From assembly GCF_001598695.1 (NCBI RefSeq), contig NZ_BCZK01000003.1, positions 186,001 to 250,000 of the forward strand: a stretch of DNA of 64,000 nt. The letters run 5' to 3'. Below, one piece after another: positions 50,170-60,145 of the stretch; positions within the stretch are counted from its first letter, which is position 1, and every line of letters begins with the position of its first letter. A model generated the notes under the pieces. It had not been told where the DNA came from and did no database searches. It saw nothing but the letters and a program-made list of their open reading frames with translations. Source of the DNA: Klebsiella oxytoca NBRC 105695 (GTDB lineage: Bacteria > Pseudomonadota > Gammaproteobacteria > Enterobacterales > Enterobacteriaceae). The position numbers and the translations under genes are program-made.

Positions 50170-50179
50170 GAGGATGAAA
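50170..50179 (+). promoter_or_regulatory. Second candidate MalT box, malS-bax region
   Basis: GAGGATGAAA, 7 of 10 matches to the MalT consensus, opposite orientation to the first and 26 bp from it. Weak on its own. The remaining 220 bp to bax hold no other recognisable site. Confidence 0.35.
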
Positions 50180-50403
50180 AGGGGTGAGTGATCGCGCTCA
50201 AAAAATGCTCAGAAAATGAGACGGCGCTAGCATTTTTGCGCCTTCGCAGGCTGGCAGAAACCGATTTCAGGTGACACCATTTCGGAATTGGACTATTTCT
50301 GTGGGTGCGTCATCTGGGTATTTTTGATACTATTCGCGATTCAACTATCGATTTTTTGTGAAAAACAAGGCGTTGGAATGATTGCATCCGACCAGGAGAC
50401 CTA

Positions 50404-51231
50404 ATGATATCGACTCCCATTCGACGATATGGGGCCGCGATACTCATGTTACTTACCTGCATATTTTCAGGTAGTGTGCTGGCAACAACACACACAGCAA
50501 CAACGAGTCATAAAGCCCCAATAGTTAAAAAGAAAAGTACCGTTAAAGTAAGCAAGGTAAGCAGTAAACAAGAGTATTCTCGCAATAGTGTAAAGAGCAG
50601 TTCACTTCCTGATTTGCGAAAATACCCTTCCGGGACACCAAGGAAAAAAGCGTTTCTCCGGACGGTAATGCCTTATATTACGAAACAGAATCAGGTGATT
50701 ACTGCCGATCGTAACTGGCTGGTTTCCAAGCAGTACGATGCGCGCTGGTCGCCGAGCGAGCGTACGCGCCTGAAAGAGATCGCCTCGCGCTATAAAGTGA
50801 AGTGGTCCGGCAATACTCGCCATATTCCATGGAACTCGTTGCTTGAACGCGTCGATATTATCCCGAACAGTATGGTTGCAACCATGGCGGCGGCGGAAAG
50901 CGGCTGGGGAACGTCAAAACTGGCGCGCGTTAACAACAATCTGTTTGGTATGAAGTGTGGCGGTGGAAACTGCCGCGGCGCGGTGAAGGGCTACTCGCAG
51001 TTTGATTCGGTGGAAGAGTCCGTTCAGGCCTACGTGAGAAACCTGAATACGCATCCGGCTTATTCATCGTTCCGTAAATCGCGTGCGCAGCTGCGCAAGG
51101 CCGATCAGGAAGTGACCGCCAGCACCATGATTCATAAGCTGAAGGGCTATTCGACTAAAGGGTCGAGCTATAACAACTATCTCTTCGCCATGTATCAGGA
51201 TAATCAGCGGTTGATTGCCGCGCATATGTAA
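50404..51231 (+). CDS. bax: Bax protein, putative peptidoglycan glucosaminidase
   Basis: Exported protein of 275 residues: signal segment at about 11-27 (AILMLLTCIFSGSVLA), a Ser/Lys-rich linker (about 28-70), then a glucosaminidase-type (GH73/FlgJ-like) domain with MAAAESGWGTSKLARVNNNL near 159-178, where the Glu is the likely catalytic acid, and NLFGMKCGGGNCRG. It may cleave peptidoglycan glycan strands; the family is poorly characterised. Divergent from malS. Confidence 0.9.
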   Translation: MISTPIRRYGAAILMLLTCIFSGSVLATTHTATTSHKAPIVKKKSTVKVSKVSSKQEYSRNSVKSSSLPDLRKYPSGTPRKKAFLRTVMPYITKQNQVITADRNWLVSKQYDARWSPSERTRLKEIASRYKVKWSGNTRHIPWNSLLERVDIIPNSMVATMAAAESGWGTSKLARVNNNLFGMKCGGGNCRGAVKGYSQFDSVEESVQAYVRNLNTHPAYSSFRKSRAQLRKADQEVTASTMIHKLKGYSTKGSSYNNYLFAMYQDNQRLIAAHM

Positions 51232-51252
51232 TGGCTTATCCATGACATTATT

Positions 51253-51282
51253 AATGCCCGGCGCGCAAGCCCGGGCATTTTT
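51253..51282. terminator. Terminator between converging bax and xylR
   Basis: AATGCCCGG-CGCGCAAGC-CCGGGCATT, a 9-bp perfect stem, with TTTTTC to the right and TTAAT to the left. It should end bax transcription; leftward function for xylR is weaker. Confidence 0.8.
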
Positions 51283-51291
51283 CTTTGCTCT

Positions 51292-52470
51292 CTACATCAT
51301 GACTTCACTGTGCCGATCGCGATACTCCTTCGGCGTCACGTCGTACTCTTTCTTAAACACCGAATAGAAGTACTGCAACGACGGATAGCCGCACATCTGC
51401 GAGATTTCATTAATCGACAGGGTGGTTGAAACCAGCAGGCTGCGCGCTTTTTCCAGCTTCTCGCTGTGGATCACCGTATGAATTGTCTCGCCCACTTCCT
51501 CTTTGAAGCGTTTTTCCAGATTCGAGCGGGAAATGCCTACGGCGTCCAGTACCTGCTCTACCTTAATCCCTTTACAGGCGTGGTTACGAATATAGTGCAT
51601 CGCCTGGATAACCGAAGGGTCGGTTAGCGAACGGTAGTCGGTGGAGCGGCGCTCTACTACGCGCATCGGCGGGATAAGCTGTCGTTGAAGCGGCAGCTCT
51701 TCATTCTCCAGCAGACGATGCAGCAGCTTTGCCGCCTGATAGCCCATCTGGCGGGTGCCCTGAGCAACGGAAGACAGCGCCACGCGCGACAAATAGCGGG
51801 TAAGCTCTTCGTTATCAATGCCAATAACGCACAGCTTTTCCGGAACGGGGATATGCAACAGCTCGCAGGCCTGTAACACATGACGGGCGCGGGCGTCGGT
51901 GACGGCGATAATGCCGGTTTGCGGCGGCAGGGTTTGTAGCCAGTCGGCGAGGCGATTTTGCGCATGCTGCCAGTTTTCCGGCGCTGTCTCGAGCCCCTGA
52001 TAGACCACGCCGCGATATTTCTCTCTGGCGACCAGTTGACAAAAAGCATGCTCGCGCTCTGCGGCCCAGCCTTTACAGCTGGATGTGGGCAGGCCGTAAA
52101 AGGCAAAGCGGTTAATGCCCTTTTCCTTCAGATGGAGGAAGGCGCTCTCGACCAGCGCGGCGTTGTCGGTAGCGATGTAGTGAACCGGCGGATAGCACTC
52201 CGGGCGGTGGAAGGAGCCGCCGACGCCGACAATTGGAACATTAACGTCGAGCAGCAGGTTTTCAATCTCCGGGTCGTCGTAATCGGCAATAACGCCGTCG
52301 CCTAACCACTCCTTGATGTTTTCAATTCGCGCCCGAAAATCTTCCTCAATGAAGATATCCCATTCCAATTGCGATGCTTGTAAATATTCGCCGACGCCCT
52401 CAACGACCTGGCGGTCATAGGCCTTGTTGGCGTTGAATAACAACGTAATACGGTGACGCTTTTCAAACAT
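51292..52470 (-). CDS. xylR: Xylose operon regulator XylR (AraC/periplasmic-binding-like)
   Basis: Xylose-dependent activator of xylAB and xylFGH. The 392-residue protein has an N-terminal LacI-type sugar-binding domain (ITLLFNANKAYDRQVVEGVG; VCVIGIDNEELTRYL-like) and a C-terminal AraC-type double helix-turn-helix from about 290 (KVEQVLDAVGISRSNLEKRF; SINEISQMCGYPSLQYFYSV). The start MFEKRHRITLLF at 52470 matches the family. It is last in xylFGHR. Confidence 0.96.
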   Translation of the reverse strand: MFEKRHRITLLFNANKAYDRQVVEGVGEYLQASQLEWDIFIEEDFRARIENIKEWLGDGVIADYDDPEIENLLLDVNVPIVGVGGSFHRPECYPPVHYIATDNAALVESAFLHLKEKGINRFAFYGLPTSSCKGWAAEREHAFCQLVAREKYRGVVYQGLETAPENWQHAQNRLADWLQTLPPQTGIIAVTDARARHVLQACELLHIPVPEKLCVIGIDNEELTRYLSRVALSSVAQGTRQMGYQAAKLLHRLLENEELPLQRQLIPPMRVVERRSTDYRSLTDPSVIQAMHYIRNHACKGIKVEQVLDAVGISRSNLEKRFKEEVGETIHTVIHSEKLEKARSLLVSTTLSINEISQMCGYPSLQYFYSVFKKEYDVTPKEYRDRHSEVMM

Positions 52471-52592
52471 AGTGTTGTTCCTGGTCTCTCTTGCAGGCCA
52501 TACAATACCGGCCAATGCCCGGATTATTTCAAGCTACTTGTGCCTAAGTTTGGCTGTAGCGCAAAGAATTCGGGCATTTTTTTTCAAAGCTC

Positions 52593-53771
52593 TCAGCTCC
52601 GGCGTTTGGTGGCTGAATCCATCCACACCGCGAGTAATAAAATGACCCCTTTAACGATGTACTGCCAGAAGGTGGCGACATCCATCATGCTCATGCCGTT
52701 GTCCAGCGCGGACATGATAAACGCGCCCATGACCGCGCCGGCAACGCTGCCGACGCCGCCGGCGAGGCTGGTTCCGCCGATCACGCAGGCGGCGATGGCG
52801 TCCAATTCGGCGATGTTGCCGGCGGAAGGAGAACCGGCGCCCAGGCGCGAACTGAGAATCAACCCGGCAATCGCCACCATCAGGCCATTAATGGCGAACA
52901 CCGCCAGCTTGGTGCGTTCCACGCTAATGCCGGATAGACGCGCGGCTTCCAGGTTGCCGCCGATGGCGTAGATGCGGCGGCCAAACGCGGTGCGGGTGGC
53001 CATAAACATACCCGCCAGCAGCAACGCGGCGAGAATCAGTACCGGCGTCGGGACGCCGCGATAGTCGTTTAATAGCCAGATAGCGCCCAGCACAATAACG
53101 GCGGTAATCGTCTGGCGACCTACGGTCGAAGCGGAAGCGGGCGTGGCAAGTCCCAGGGCCTGACGTCGCATACGGCCGCGCCATTGCCAGATAATAAAGG
53201 CCGCCATTCCCGCCACGCCGATACCAAAGCCAATACCATCAGGCAGATAGCTCTGGCCGATTTGCGACATCGCCGGGCTGGTGGGAGAGACGGTGGTCCC
53301 GTTGGTGATACCTATCAGAATACCGCGGAATGCCAGCATACCGGCGAGCGTCACGATAAACGACGGGACTTTACGGTAGGCGACCCACCAACCGTTCCAT
53401 GCGCCCAGCAGCAGGCCAAGCGCCAGCGTGACCACAATCGTCAGCGGCAGCGGCCAGCCGAGCCAGACGTCAAATATTGCCGCTGCGCCGCCGAGCAGGC
53501 CCATCATCGAGCCGACGGAAAGATCGATCTCGGCGGAAATAATCACAAACACCATGCCGACCGCGAGAATGCCGGTGATGGCGGTCTGGCGCAGCAGGTT
53601 AGAGATATTACGCGCGCTCAGATAAGCGCCTTCGGTAGTCCAGGTGAAAAACAGCATAATGGCCACGATAGCGGCGATCATCACGAATACCTGGAGATTC
53701 ATCCCTTTTAGCCCGGAAAAAGCCCCGGAGACGGGCGGGGTGAGTTTCATTTCAGACGTGTTCTTCGACAT
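52593..53771 (-). CDS. xylH: Xylose ABC transporter permease XylH
   Basis: Membrane subunit of the high-affinity D-xylose importer. The 392-residue protein has about ten hydrophobic segments and the BPD_transp_2 signature: [20 protein letters not shown] near 80-99 and [22 protein letters not shown] near 309-330. The ATG overlaps the end of xylG by 20 bp. The 122-bp gap to xylR contains no gene. Confidence 0.97.
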   Translation of the reverse strand: MSKNTSEMKLTPPVSGAFSGLKGMNLQVFVMIAAIVAIMLFFTWTTEGAYLSARNISNLLRQTAITGILAVGMVFVIISAEIDLSVGSMMGLLGGAAAIFDVWLGWPLPLTIVVTLALGLLLGAWNGWWVAYRKVPSFIVTLAGMLAFRGILIGITNGTTVSPTSPAMSQIGQSYLPDGIGFGIGVAGMAAFIIWQWRGRMRRQALGLATPASASTVGRQTITAVIVLGAIWLLNDYRGVPTPVLILAALLLAGMFMATRTAFGRRIYAIGGNLEAARLSGISVERTKLAVFAINGLMVAIAGLILSSRLGAGSPSAGNIAELDAIAACVIGGTSLAGGVGSVAGAVMGAFIMSALDNGMSMMDVATFWQYIVKGVILLLAVWMDSATKRRS

Positions 53772-55290
53772 GGCGTTCGCTCCTCAGTGCGGCTTCCATC
53801 ACCTGTTCCTGTGTCAGGCCCTGATTAATCAAATCGGCCTTCAGTTTGCCCTCATGCATCACCAGCACCCGATCGCTTAGCCCCAGTACTTCGGGCAGTT
53901 CGGATGAAATGACAATGACGGCGATCCCCTGCTGCACCAGCTGATTAATCAACTTGTAGATTTCGTACTTGGCGCCGATATCAATGCCGCGGGTAGGCTC
54001 ATCGAGTATCAGAATGCGCGGGTTCAGCAGCAGGCAGCGGGCGAGGATCGCCTTTTGCTGATTGCCGCCGCTCAGGCGACCGATCGCCAGCTCTGGCGAT
54101 GAGGTTTTGATTTTCAAACGCTGGATGGATTGCTGAATGCAGTGTTGCTCTCCGGCATCGTCAAGGCTGCTCAGCGGGCCGGTAAACTGGTTTAACGCGG
54201 CGAGGGTGATATTTTTACCCACCGCCATCACCGGCACGATGCCGTCTTTCTTTCTGTCTTCCGGCACCATGGCGATGCCCTGCGCGATGGCCTGCTGGCA
54301 GTTGTGAATCGTCACCTGCTGGCCATCGATGAAAATTTTCCCCTGCCAGCGGCCCGGCCAGACGCCAAACAGGCACTGTACCGCTTCGGTACGGCCCGCG
54401 CCGACCAGTCCGGCTATCCCCAGAATTTCGCCGCGCCGCAGTGAAAAAGAGACGTCATTGACCCGCTTAATGTGGCGATTGACCGGATGCCAGGCGGTTA
54501 AATTTTCTACGCGCAGGATTTCATCGCCGCAGCTATGGGCTTCGTTCGGATAGAGGGCGGTAAGCTCGCGGCCGACCATCATGGTGATGATGTCATCTTC
54601 GTTCATGCCGTCAGCGTTACGGGTACCGATATGCTGCCCATCGCGGATCACGCAGATAGTATTGGATATCGCTTTGACTTCATTGAGTTTGTGGGAAATG
54701 TAAATACAGGCAATACCGTGATTTTGCAAATCGCGAATAATATTCAGCAGAATGGCCGTTTCTTGTTCCGTTAATGAGGCGGTGGGTTCGTCGAGAATTA
54801 ACAACCGTACCTGTTTATTTAGCGCTTTCGCTATTTCGACCAGCTGCTGCTGGCCAAGGCCTAAATCGCCGACGCGGGTGTCGGGTGATATGGCTAAATT
54901 GACCTGGGCCAGCAGCTTCTCGCAGCGTAAGGTCATGGTTTCGTAATCCAGCAGACCGTGGCGGGAGATCTCCGCGCCGAGAAAAATATTCTCCAGAACG
55001 GTCAGGTGTTTTACCAGCGCCAGCTCCTGATGAATGATGGCAATTCCTTTGCGTTCGGTATCGCGAATATGGCCCGGCTGCAAAGTTTCTCCGGAAAAAA
55101 TAATCTCTCCCTCATAGCTACCGTGCGGGTATATTCCGCAAAGCACCTTCATGAGCGTAGATTTCCCGGAGCCGTTTTCTCCGCATAATGAGACCACTTC
55201 CCCGGCGTTCAGCCGCAGGCTGACATTATCAATCGCCTTCACCGCGCCGAAGGTTTTAGTCATGTTTTTCATTTCGAGTAACCAGGACAT
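53752..55290 (-). CDS. xylG: Xylose ABC transporter ATPase XylG
   Basis: Double-ATPase subunit of the xylose importer, 512 residues. The first domain has [14 protein letters not shown] (Walker A near 38), [15 protein letters not shown] (signature) and [12 protein letters not shown] (Walker B). The second has the degenerate Walker [13 protein letters not shown] typical of sugar importers, the signature [16 protein letters not shown] and [15 protein letters not shown]. Downstream of xylF by 64 bp. Confidence 0.97.
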   Translation of the reverse strand: MSWLLEMKNMTKTFGAVKAIDNVSLRLNAGEVVSLCGENGSGKSTLMKVLCGIYPHGSYEGEIIFSGETLQPGHIRDTERKGIAIIHQELALVKHLTVLENIFLGAEISRHGLLDYETMTLRCEKLLAQVNLAISPDTRVGDLGLGQQQLVEIAKALNKQVRLLILDEPTASLTEQETAILLNIIRDLQNHGIACIYISHKLNEVKAISNTICVIRDGQHIGTRNADGMNEDDIITMMVGRELTALYPNEAHSCGDEILRVENLTAWHPVNRHIKRVNDVSFSLRRGEILGIAGLVGAGRTEAVQCLFGVWPGRWQGKIFIDGQQVTIHNCQQAIAQGIAMVPEDRKKDGIVPVMAVGKNITLAALNQFTGPLSSLDDAGEQHCIQQSIQRLKIKTSSPELAIGRLSGGNQQKAILARCLLLNPRILILDEPTRGIDIGAKYEIYKLINQLVQQGIAVIVISSELPEVLGLSDRVLVMHEGKLKADLINQGLTQEQVMEAALRSERHVEEHV

Positions 55291-55354
55291 AGAGGCTCCG
55301 CATAAGCGATATCCGGCTGGATGGAGTAACGCCCCCGGCAGAGGGCGTCAGAGA

Positions 55355-56347
55355 TTACAGCTCGCTTTTTTTATGGAAACCGTCTTTGATCACCGTCTGG
55401 TCAATGTTGTCTTTATTGACTTCAATGGGCGTCAGCAGACGAGAAGGGACATCTTTCAGGCCGTTGTTGAGCGTGGCGTCAGCCTTCGGCTGTTTGTCGT
55501 TGCCCAGTTCGACGGCAATCTCCGCCGCGGTGGTGGCAAGGGTGGCGATCGGTTTGTAGACGGTCATCGTTTGGGTGCCAGCGATAATGCGCTTCACGCC
55601 GGCGAGGTCGGCATCCTGACCGGAGATCGCCACTTTGCCTGCGAGCCCCTGGGCGCTCAGGGCCTGAATGGCGCCGCCAGCGGTGGCATCGTTAGAGGCG
55701 ACAACCGCATCAATTTTGTTATTGTTGGCGGTCAGGGCGTTTTCCATAATTTTCAATGCGTTTTCAGGTAGCCATCCGTCAACCCACTGATCGCCGACGA
55801 CTTTAATTTTGCCTTCATCAATATAGGGCTTAAGGACTTTCATTTGGCCAGCGCGGAAAAGCTTGGCGTTATTATCAACGGGCGAGCCGCCCATTAAGAA
55901 ATAGTTACCCTGAGGCACTTTATCGACCAGGCTTTGCGCCTGCATTTCGCCCACTTTCTCATTATTAAAAGAAATATAAAAATCAATGTCGGCATTATTG
56001 ATGAGACGATCGTAGGCGAGAACTTTAATTCCCTCCTGTTTAGCCTCTTTTATCACATTACTCAGCACTTGACCGTTATAGGGAATAATAACCAGAACGT
56101 CGACGCCGCGATTAATCATGTTTTCGATTTGCGACATTTGCGTTTCTTCGTTGCCATTGGCTGACTGGACGAATACTTTTGCACCTAATGATTCAGCTTT
56201 ATTGACAAAAATATCGCGATCTTTTTGCCAGCGCTCAAGACGCAGGTCGTCAATCGCCATGCCAATTTTAACTTCTTTCGCAATGCCCGACAGGCTGGTG
56301 AGGAGGAGTGAAGCACAGAGCGTTAGGCAAAGGTTCTTTATCTTCAT
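55355..56347 (-). CDS. xylF: D-xylose-binding periplasmic protein XylF
   Basis: Periplasmic sugar receptor of the xylose importer, 330 residues. A signal peptide (NLCLTLCASLLLTSLSGIA, about 5-23) precedes a type I binding fold (VKIGMAIDDLRLERWQKDRD; VLVIIPYNGQVLSNVIKEAK; AVVASNDATAGGAIQALSAQ). First gene of xylFGHR, divergent from xylA. Confidence 0.97.
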   Translation of the reverse strand: MKIKNLCLTLCASLLLTSLSGIAKEVKIGMAIDDLRLERWQKDRDIFVNKAESLGAKVFVQSANGNEETQMSQIENMINRGVDVLVIIPYNGQVLSNVIKEAKQEGIKVLAYDRLINNADIDFYISFNNEKVGEMQAQSLVDKVPQGNYFLMGGSPVDNNAKLFRAGQMKVLKPYIDEGKIKVVGDQWVDGWLPENALKIMENALTANNNKIDAVVASNDATAGGAIQALSAQGLAGKVAISGQDADLAGVKRIIAGTQTMTVYKPIATLATTAAEIAVELGNDKQPKADATLNNGLKDVPSRLLTPIEVNKDNIDQTVIKDGFHKKSEL

Positions 56348-56467
56348 AATAATAACACCTTTTTTGTAAAGTGCAGGATAAGACGAACGATAAAAATAAA
56401 CGGCCTGATACGTAGCAGATTTTTAACGCGGAAAGGGGCGCTGGCAATTATCTATGCTTATTTTGCC

Positions 56468-56499
56468 GTTATGAAATTTTGTTTATTTGTTAATTTATG
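56468..56499. promoter_or_regulatory. Candidate XylR-binding region for xylF
   Basis: AT-rich GTTATGAAATTTTGTTTATT...AATTTATG about 120-150 bp upstream of xylF, lying where E. coli has its xylF-side XylR operator. Assigned by position and base composition only. Confidence 0.35.
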
Positions 56500-56608
56500 A
56501 CCGGGATCGTACTTTAATAATTAGTTCTCATCGTATTTCATTGATCTCTCGTGGCGTAAGCAGCGAAGTGAGGGCGTTGTTCTATTGTTTTTGCGACCTG
56601 GCGCACGT

Positions 56609-56675
56609 TTGTGGATTCTCTCAATCACGGTGTGAAATAACGTAATTGAGGAAAGTAAAAAGAGAATTCTATATT
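56609..56675 (+). promoter_or_regulatory. Candidate xylA promoter region with XylR element
   Basis: TTGTGGATTCTCTCAATCAC followed by GGTGTGAAATAACGTAATTG (56609-56650) is closely similar to the sequence I recall upstream of E. coli xylA, including the GTGAAATAAC-ATAATTGAG block where XylR acts. A -10-like TATATT lies at 56670-56675. The middle of the 374-bp xylF-xylA gap shows no other feature I can assign with confidence, including no full CRP palindrome. Confidence 0.5.
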
Positions 56676-56721
56676 GGCTTATGACTTATTACTCGCCGCA
56701 TCCCTGAATATGGAGTTCATT

Positions 56722-58044
56722 ATGCAGACCTATTTTGATCAACTCGATCGCGTTCGTTATGAAGGCCCGACATCCGCTAACCCACTGGCTTTCCGTCATT
56801 ACAACCCGGATGAACTGGTGCTGGGCAAACGGATGGAAGAGCACCTGCGCTTTGCGGCCTGCTACTGGCACACCTTCTGCTGGAATGGTGCTGACATGTT
56901 TGGCGTGGGCTCCTTTAACCGCCCGTGGCAGCAGCCGGGCGAAGCGCTGGAAATGGCGAAACGCAAAGCGGATGTCGCGTTTGAGTTTTTCCACAAACTG
57001 AACGTACCGTACTACTGTTTCCACGACGTTGACGTTTCCCCTGAAGGGGCATCGCTGAAAGAGTATGCCAACAACTTTGCGCAAATGGTTGAAGTGCTGG
57101 CGGAAAAACAGCAGCAGAGCGGCGTCAAGCTGCTGTGGGGAACGGCAAACTGCTTTACGAACCCGCGCTATGGCGCCGGGGCGGCAACCAATCCGGATCC
57201 GGAAGTGTTCAGCTGGGCGGCGACTCAGGTGGTCACCGCAATGGATGCGACCCACAAGCTGGGCGGCGAAAACTATGTCCTGTGGGGCGGCCGTGAAGGT
57301 TATGAAACCCTGCTGAATACCGATCTGCGTCAGGAGCGCGAGCAGATTGGCCGCTTTATGCAGCTGGTCGTTGAGCACAAGCACAAGATTGGCTTCCAGG
57401 GTACGCTGCTGATTGAACCCAAACCGCAGGAGCCAACCAAACATCAGTATGATTACGACGCTTCTACCGTCTATGGTTTCCTGAAACAGTTCGGCCTGGA
57501 AAAAGAGATCAAACTGAACATCGAAGCGAACCACGCGACGCTGGCCGGTCATACGTTCCATCACGAAATTGCGACTGCCATTGCTCTGGGATTGTTTGGT
57601 TCCGTTGACGCTAACCGCGGCGACCCGCAGCTGGGCTGGGATACCGACCAGTTCCCGAACAGCGTTGAAGAAAACGCGCTGGTGATGTACGAAATCCTGA
57701 AAGCGGGTGGTTTCACCACCGGCGGCCTGAACTTTGATGCTAAAGTGCGTCGTCAGAGCACCGATAAATACGACCTGTTCTACGGCCATATCGGCGCAAT
57801 GGACACCATGGCGCTGGCGCTGAAAGTTGCCGCGCGCATGATTGAAGACGGCGAGCTGGATAAACGCGTTGCCAAACGTTATGCCGGCTGGAACGGCGAG
57901 CTGGGTCAGCAGATCCTGAAAGGCCAGATGAACCTGGCGGATATTGCTCGCTATGCCACTCAGCATGACCTGGCGCCGCAGCACCAGAGCGGCCATCAGG
58001 AACTGCTGGAAAATGTGGTAAACCGCTACCTTTTTGATCGCTAA
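56722..58044 (+). CDS. xylA: Xylose isomerase
   Basis: Isomerises D-xylose to D-xylulose, the first intracellular step. The 440-residue TIM-barrel enzyme starts [26 protein letters not shown] near 99-109 holds the catalytic His/Asp, [18 protein letters not shown] near 229-246 and [12 protein letters not shown] near 265-276 the metal ligands, and [10 protein letters not shown] near 337-346 the last Asp. The frame is open 16 codons upstream, but TGGAG before 56722 marks this start. First gene of xylAB. Confidence 0.98.
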   Translation: MQTYFDQLDRVRYEGPTSANPLAFRHYNPDELVLGKRMEEHLRFAACYWHTFCWNGADMFGVGSFNRPWQQPGEALEMAKRKADVAFEFFHKLNVPYYCFHDVDVSPEGASLKEYANNFAQMVEVLAEKQQQSGVKLLWGTANCFTNPRYGAGAATNPDPEVFSWAATQVVTAMDATHKLGGENYVLWGGREGYETLLNTDLRQEREQIGRFMQLVVEHKHKIGFQGTLLIEPKPQEPTKHQYDYDASTVYGFLKQFGLEKEIKLNIEANHATLAGHTFHHEIATAIALGLFGSVDANRGDPQLGWDTDQFPNSVEENALVMYEILKAGGFTTGGLNFDAKVRRQSTDKYDLFYGHIGAMDTMALALKVAARMIEDGELDKRVAKRYAGWNGELGQQILKGQMNLADIARYATQHDLAPQHQSGHQELLENVVNRYLFDR

Positions 58045-58055
58045 TGAAGGCGATG

Positions 58056-58122
58056 ATGCCCGGCGGGAACGGGCATTGGCTATAACCGATGCTTTATTCG
58101 CGCCACGCTTAGCCGTGGCGCG
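58056..58122. repeat. Two intercistronic hairpins between xylA and xylB
   Basis: ATGCCCG-GCGGGAA-CGGGCAT (58056-58076) and CGCGCCACG-CTTAGC-CGTGGCGCG (58099-58122), the second a 9-bp perfect GC-rich stem, lie in the 96-bp gap. They would fold in the xylAB message and could protect the xylA 3' end, lowering xylB relative to xylA. Confidence 0.75.
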
Positions 58123-58140
58123 TCAGTAAGGAGAGGCTGT

Positions 58141-59595
58141 ATGTATATCGGGATTGATCTGGGCACCTCGGGCGTCAAAGCTATTCTGCTCAATGAGCAG
58201 GGCGAGGTCGTGGCTTCGCATACTGAAAAGCTCAACGTGTCGCGTCCGCACCCTCTATGGTCTGAACAGGACCCCGAGCACTGGTGGCAGGCGACGGACC
58301 GCGCGATGAAAGCGCTGGGCGCCCAGCACTCGCTGCGCGAAGTCAAAGCGTTAGGTATTGCGGGCCAGATGCACGGCGCGACGCTGCTGGATAAGCAACA
58401 GCGTGTCCTGCGCCCGGCGATTTTATGGAATGATGGCCGCTGCGGTGAAGAGTGCGCGCTGCTGGAAGAGAAAGTCAGCCGCTCGCGGCAGATAACCGGC
58501 AACCTGATGATGCCGGGATTCACCGCGCCGAAGCTGCTGTGGGTACAACGCCACGAGCCTGAGATCTTCGAGCGGGTTGATAAAGTCCTGCTGCCTAAAG
58601 ATTATCTACGTTTACGCATGACCGGCGAGTTTGCCAGCGATATGTCCGATGCCGCTGGAACGATGTGGATGGACGTGGCGCGAAGGGACTGGAGCGATGA
58701 GATGCTCGCCGCCTGCGGTCTGAACCGCGACAACATGCCGACGCTGTTCGAAGGATGTGAAGTCACGGGGGCGCTGCGCCCGACGGTTGCGCAGTCGTGG
58801 AATATGCCGGAAGCGCTGGTGGTAGCCGGCGGCGGCGATAACGCAGCCGGTGCGGTTGGCGTAGGTATGGCGGATGCGGGGCAGGCGATGCTGTCGCTGG
58901 GGACCTCGGGCGTCTACTTTGCGGTCAGCGACGGCTTTCTTAGTAAGCCGGAAAGCGCCGTACACAGTTTCTGCCACGCGCTGCCCGGGCGCTGGCACCT
59001 GATGTCGGTGATGCTGAGCGCGGCTTCCTGTCTGGATTGGGCGGCGACATTAACCGGCCTTGGCACGGTTCCGGCGTTGATTGCGGCGGCGGAGTCGGCG
59101 AACGAGAGTGCCGATCCTATCTGGTTTCTGCCTTACCTCTCCGGTGAACGTACGCCGCACAACAATCCGCAGGCGAAAGGCGTCTTTTTCGGCCTGACTC
59201 ATCAACATGGTCCGGCGGAGCTGGCGCGGGCGGTGCTGGAGGGCGTCGGTTATGCGCTGGCGGATGGCATGGATGTGGTGCACTCCTGCGGCGTGAAGCC
59301 GGAAAGCGTGACGCTGATTGGCGGCGGCGCGCGCAGCGCGTACTGGCGGCAAATGCTGGCGGATATCAGCGGTCAGCAGCTTGATTTCCGCACCGGCGGC
59401 GACGTGGGACCGGCGCTTGGCGCGGCGCGACTGGCGCAGCTGGCGCTGCATAAAAACGTCGCATTCTCCGATCTGCTGCCGCAGCTCCCGCTGGAGCAGG
59501 CCCACTGCCCTGATGACGAGCGTTTTGCCCGCTACGCCCCCCGTCGGGAGACATTCCGACAGATTTATCAGCAGCTTTTACCGCTGATGTCGTAA
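58141..59595 (+). CDS. xylB: Xylulokinase
   Basis: Phosphorylates D-xylulose to xylulose-5-phosphate, feeding the pentose phosphate pathway. The 484-residue FGGY-family kinase starts MYIGIDLGTSGVKAILLNEQ (phosphate 1), has GIAGQMHGATLLD near 75-87, the second ATP-binding block LSLGTSGVYFAVS near 251-263 and LIGGGARSAYWRQMLADISG near 393-412. Ribosome binding site AAGGAGAGG lies just before the ATG. Confidence 0.98.
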   Translation: MYIGIDLGTSGVKAILLNEQGEVVASHTEKLNVSRPHPLWSEQDPEHWWQATDRAMKALGAQHSLREVKALGIAGQMHGATLLDKQQRVLRPAILWNDGRCGEECALLEEKVSRSRQITGNLMMPGFTAPKLLWVQRHEPEIFERVDKVLLPKDYLRLRMTGEFASDMSDAAGTMWMDVARRDWSDEMLAACGLNRDNMPTLFEGCEVTGALRPTVAQSWNMPEALVVAGGGDNAAGAVGVGMADAGQAMLSLGTSGVYFAVSDGFLSKPESAVHSFCHALPGRWHLMSVMLSAASCLDWAATLTGLGTVPALIAAAESANESADPIWFLPYLSGERTPHNNPQAKGVFFGLTHQHGPAELARAVLEGVGYALADGMDVVHSCGVKPESVTLIGGGARSAYWRQMLADISGQQLDFRTGGDVGPALGAARLAQLALHKNVAFSDLLPQLPLEQAHCPDDERFARYAPRRETFRQIYQQLLPLMS

Positions 59596-59598
59596 TAT

Positions 59599-59623
59599 TT
59601 TGCCCTCGGTTAACGAGGGCAAA
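59599..59623 (+). terminator. Terminator hairpin after xylB
   Basis: TTTGCCCTCG-GTTAA-CGAGGGCAAA, a 10-bp perfect stem starting 3 bp after the xylB stop. The following TTAC is a short U-tract, so efficiency is uncertain, but the position is right. Confidence 0.7.
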
Positions 59624-59762
59624 TTACATCCATGAATGCATCGTTCGCATTTATCTGTCCTGCGTATTTATATATTCCGAATTTGTCGTTTCTGCTTCCT
59701 GAAGCATCAGCAGTAAAGCTTTACCGGTACATAATGGACGCCATCTTTCGCAGGGAGGCTCC

Positions 59763-60143
59763 ATGAAAAATAAGAATATTGCGCCGAAACTGTTGATGGT
59801 CATCGGGGCGCTGGTGTATCTGATGGGGATCTGGCACACCTGTCCGTTATTTAGCGGTAAAGGCTATTTCCTCGGCGTACTGGTGATGGGGATGTTCGCC
59901 ATGCTGGCCCATCAGCGCACGATGCAGGAGGAACGCAGAAATGACGACGGGTTTGTATCGCTATGCCGACTGGTGCTCCTGCTTTCGCTTGGCCTGTTAA
60001 TGGTCGGCGCGAGGTTTGTACCTGCCGGTTGGGATGAGAAAAGCATCTACGTGGCGGCCTGGTTTGTGTGCATGTACGGCGCGTCAGCCTTGCCGCATAA
60101 AGCACTGGCGGCGGACGTGGCGCCGCAAGACCCCACGGAATAG
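59763..60143 (+). CDS. yiaB: YiaB-type small inner-membrane protein (YiaAB domain)
   Basis: Membrane protein of 126 residues with four predicted hydrophobic segments in two pairs (LLMVIGALVYLMGIW near 10-24; GYFLGVLVMGMFAML near 34-48; LVLLLSLGLLMVGARFV near 70-86; IYVAAWFVCMYGAS near 95-108), the YiaAB two-helix layout. It matches E. coli YiaB through GKGYFLGVL. Its usual neighbour yiaA is absent. Function unknown. Converges on wecH with 2 bp between. Confidence 0.88.
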   Translation: MKNKNIAPKLLMVIGALVYLMGIWHTCPLFSGKGYFLGVLVMGMFAMLAHQRTMQEERRNDDGFVSLCRLVLLLSLGLLMVGARFVPAGWDEKSIYVAAWFVCMYGASALPHKALAADVAPQDPTE

Positions 60144-60145
60144 CC

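Noticed and set aside
56440-56660. Full CRP palindrome in the xylF-xylA region
   Set aside because: TGTGGATTCTCTCAATCACG has TGTGG and TCACG, but the spacing is wrong for CRP; I left it as part of the XylR/promoter region.
56689-57996. Open frame of 435 codons antisense to xylA
   Set aside because: Shadow of the highly biased xylA coding strand; no domain, and it would start inside the next regulatory region.
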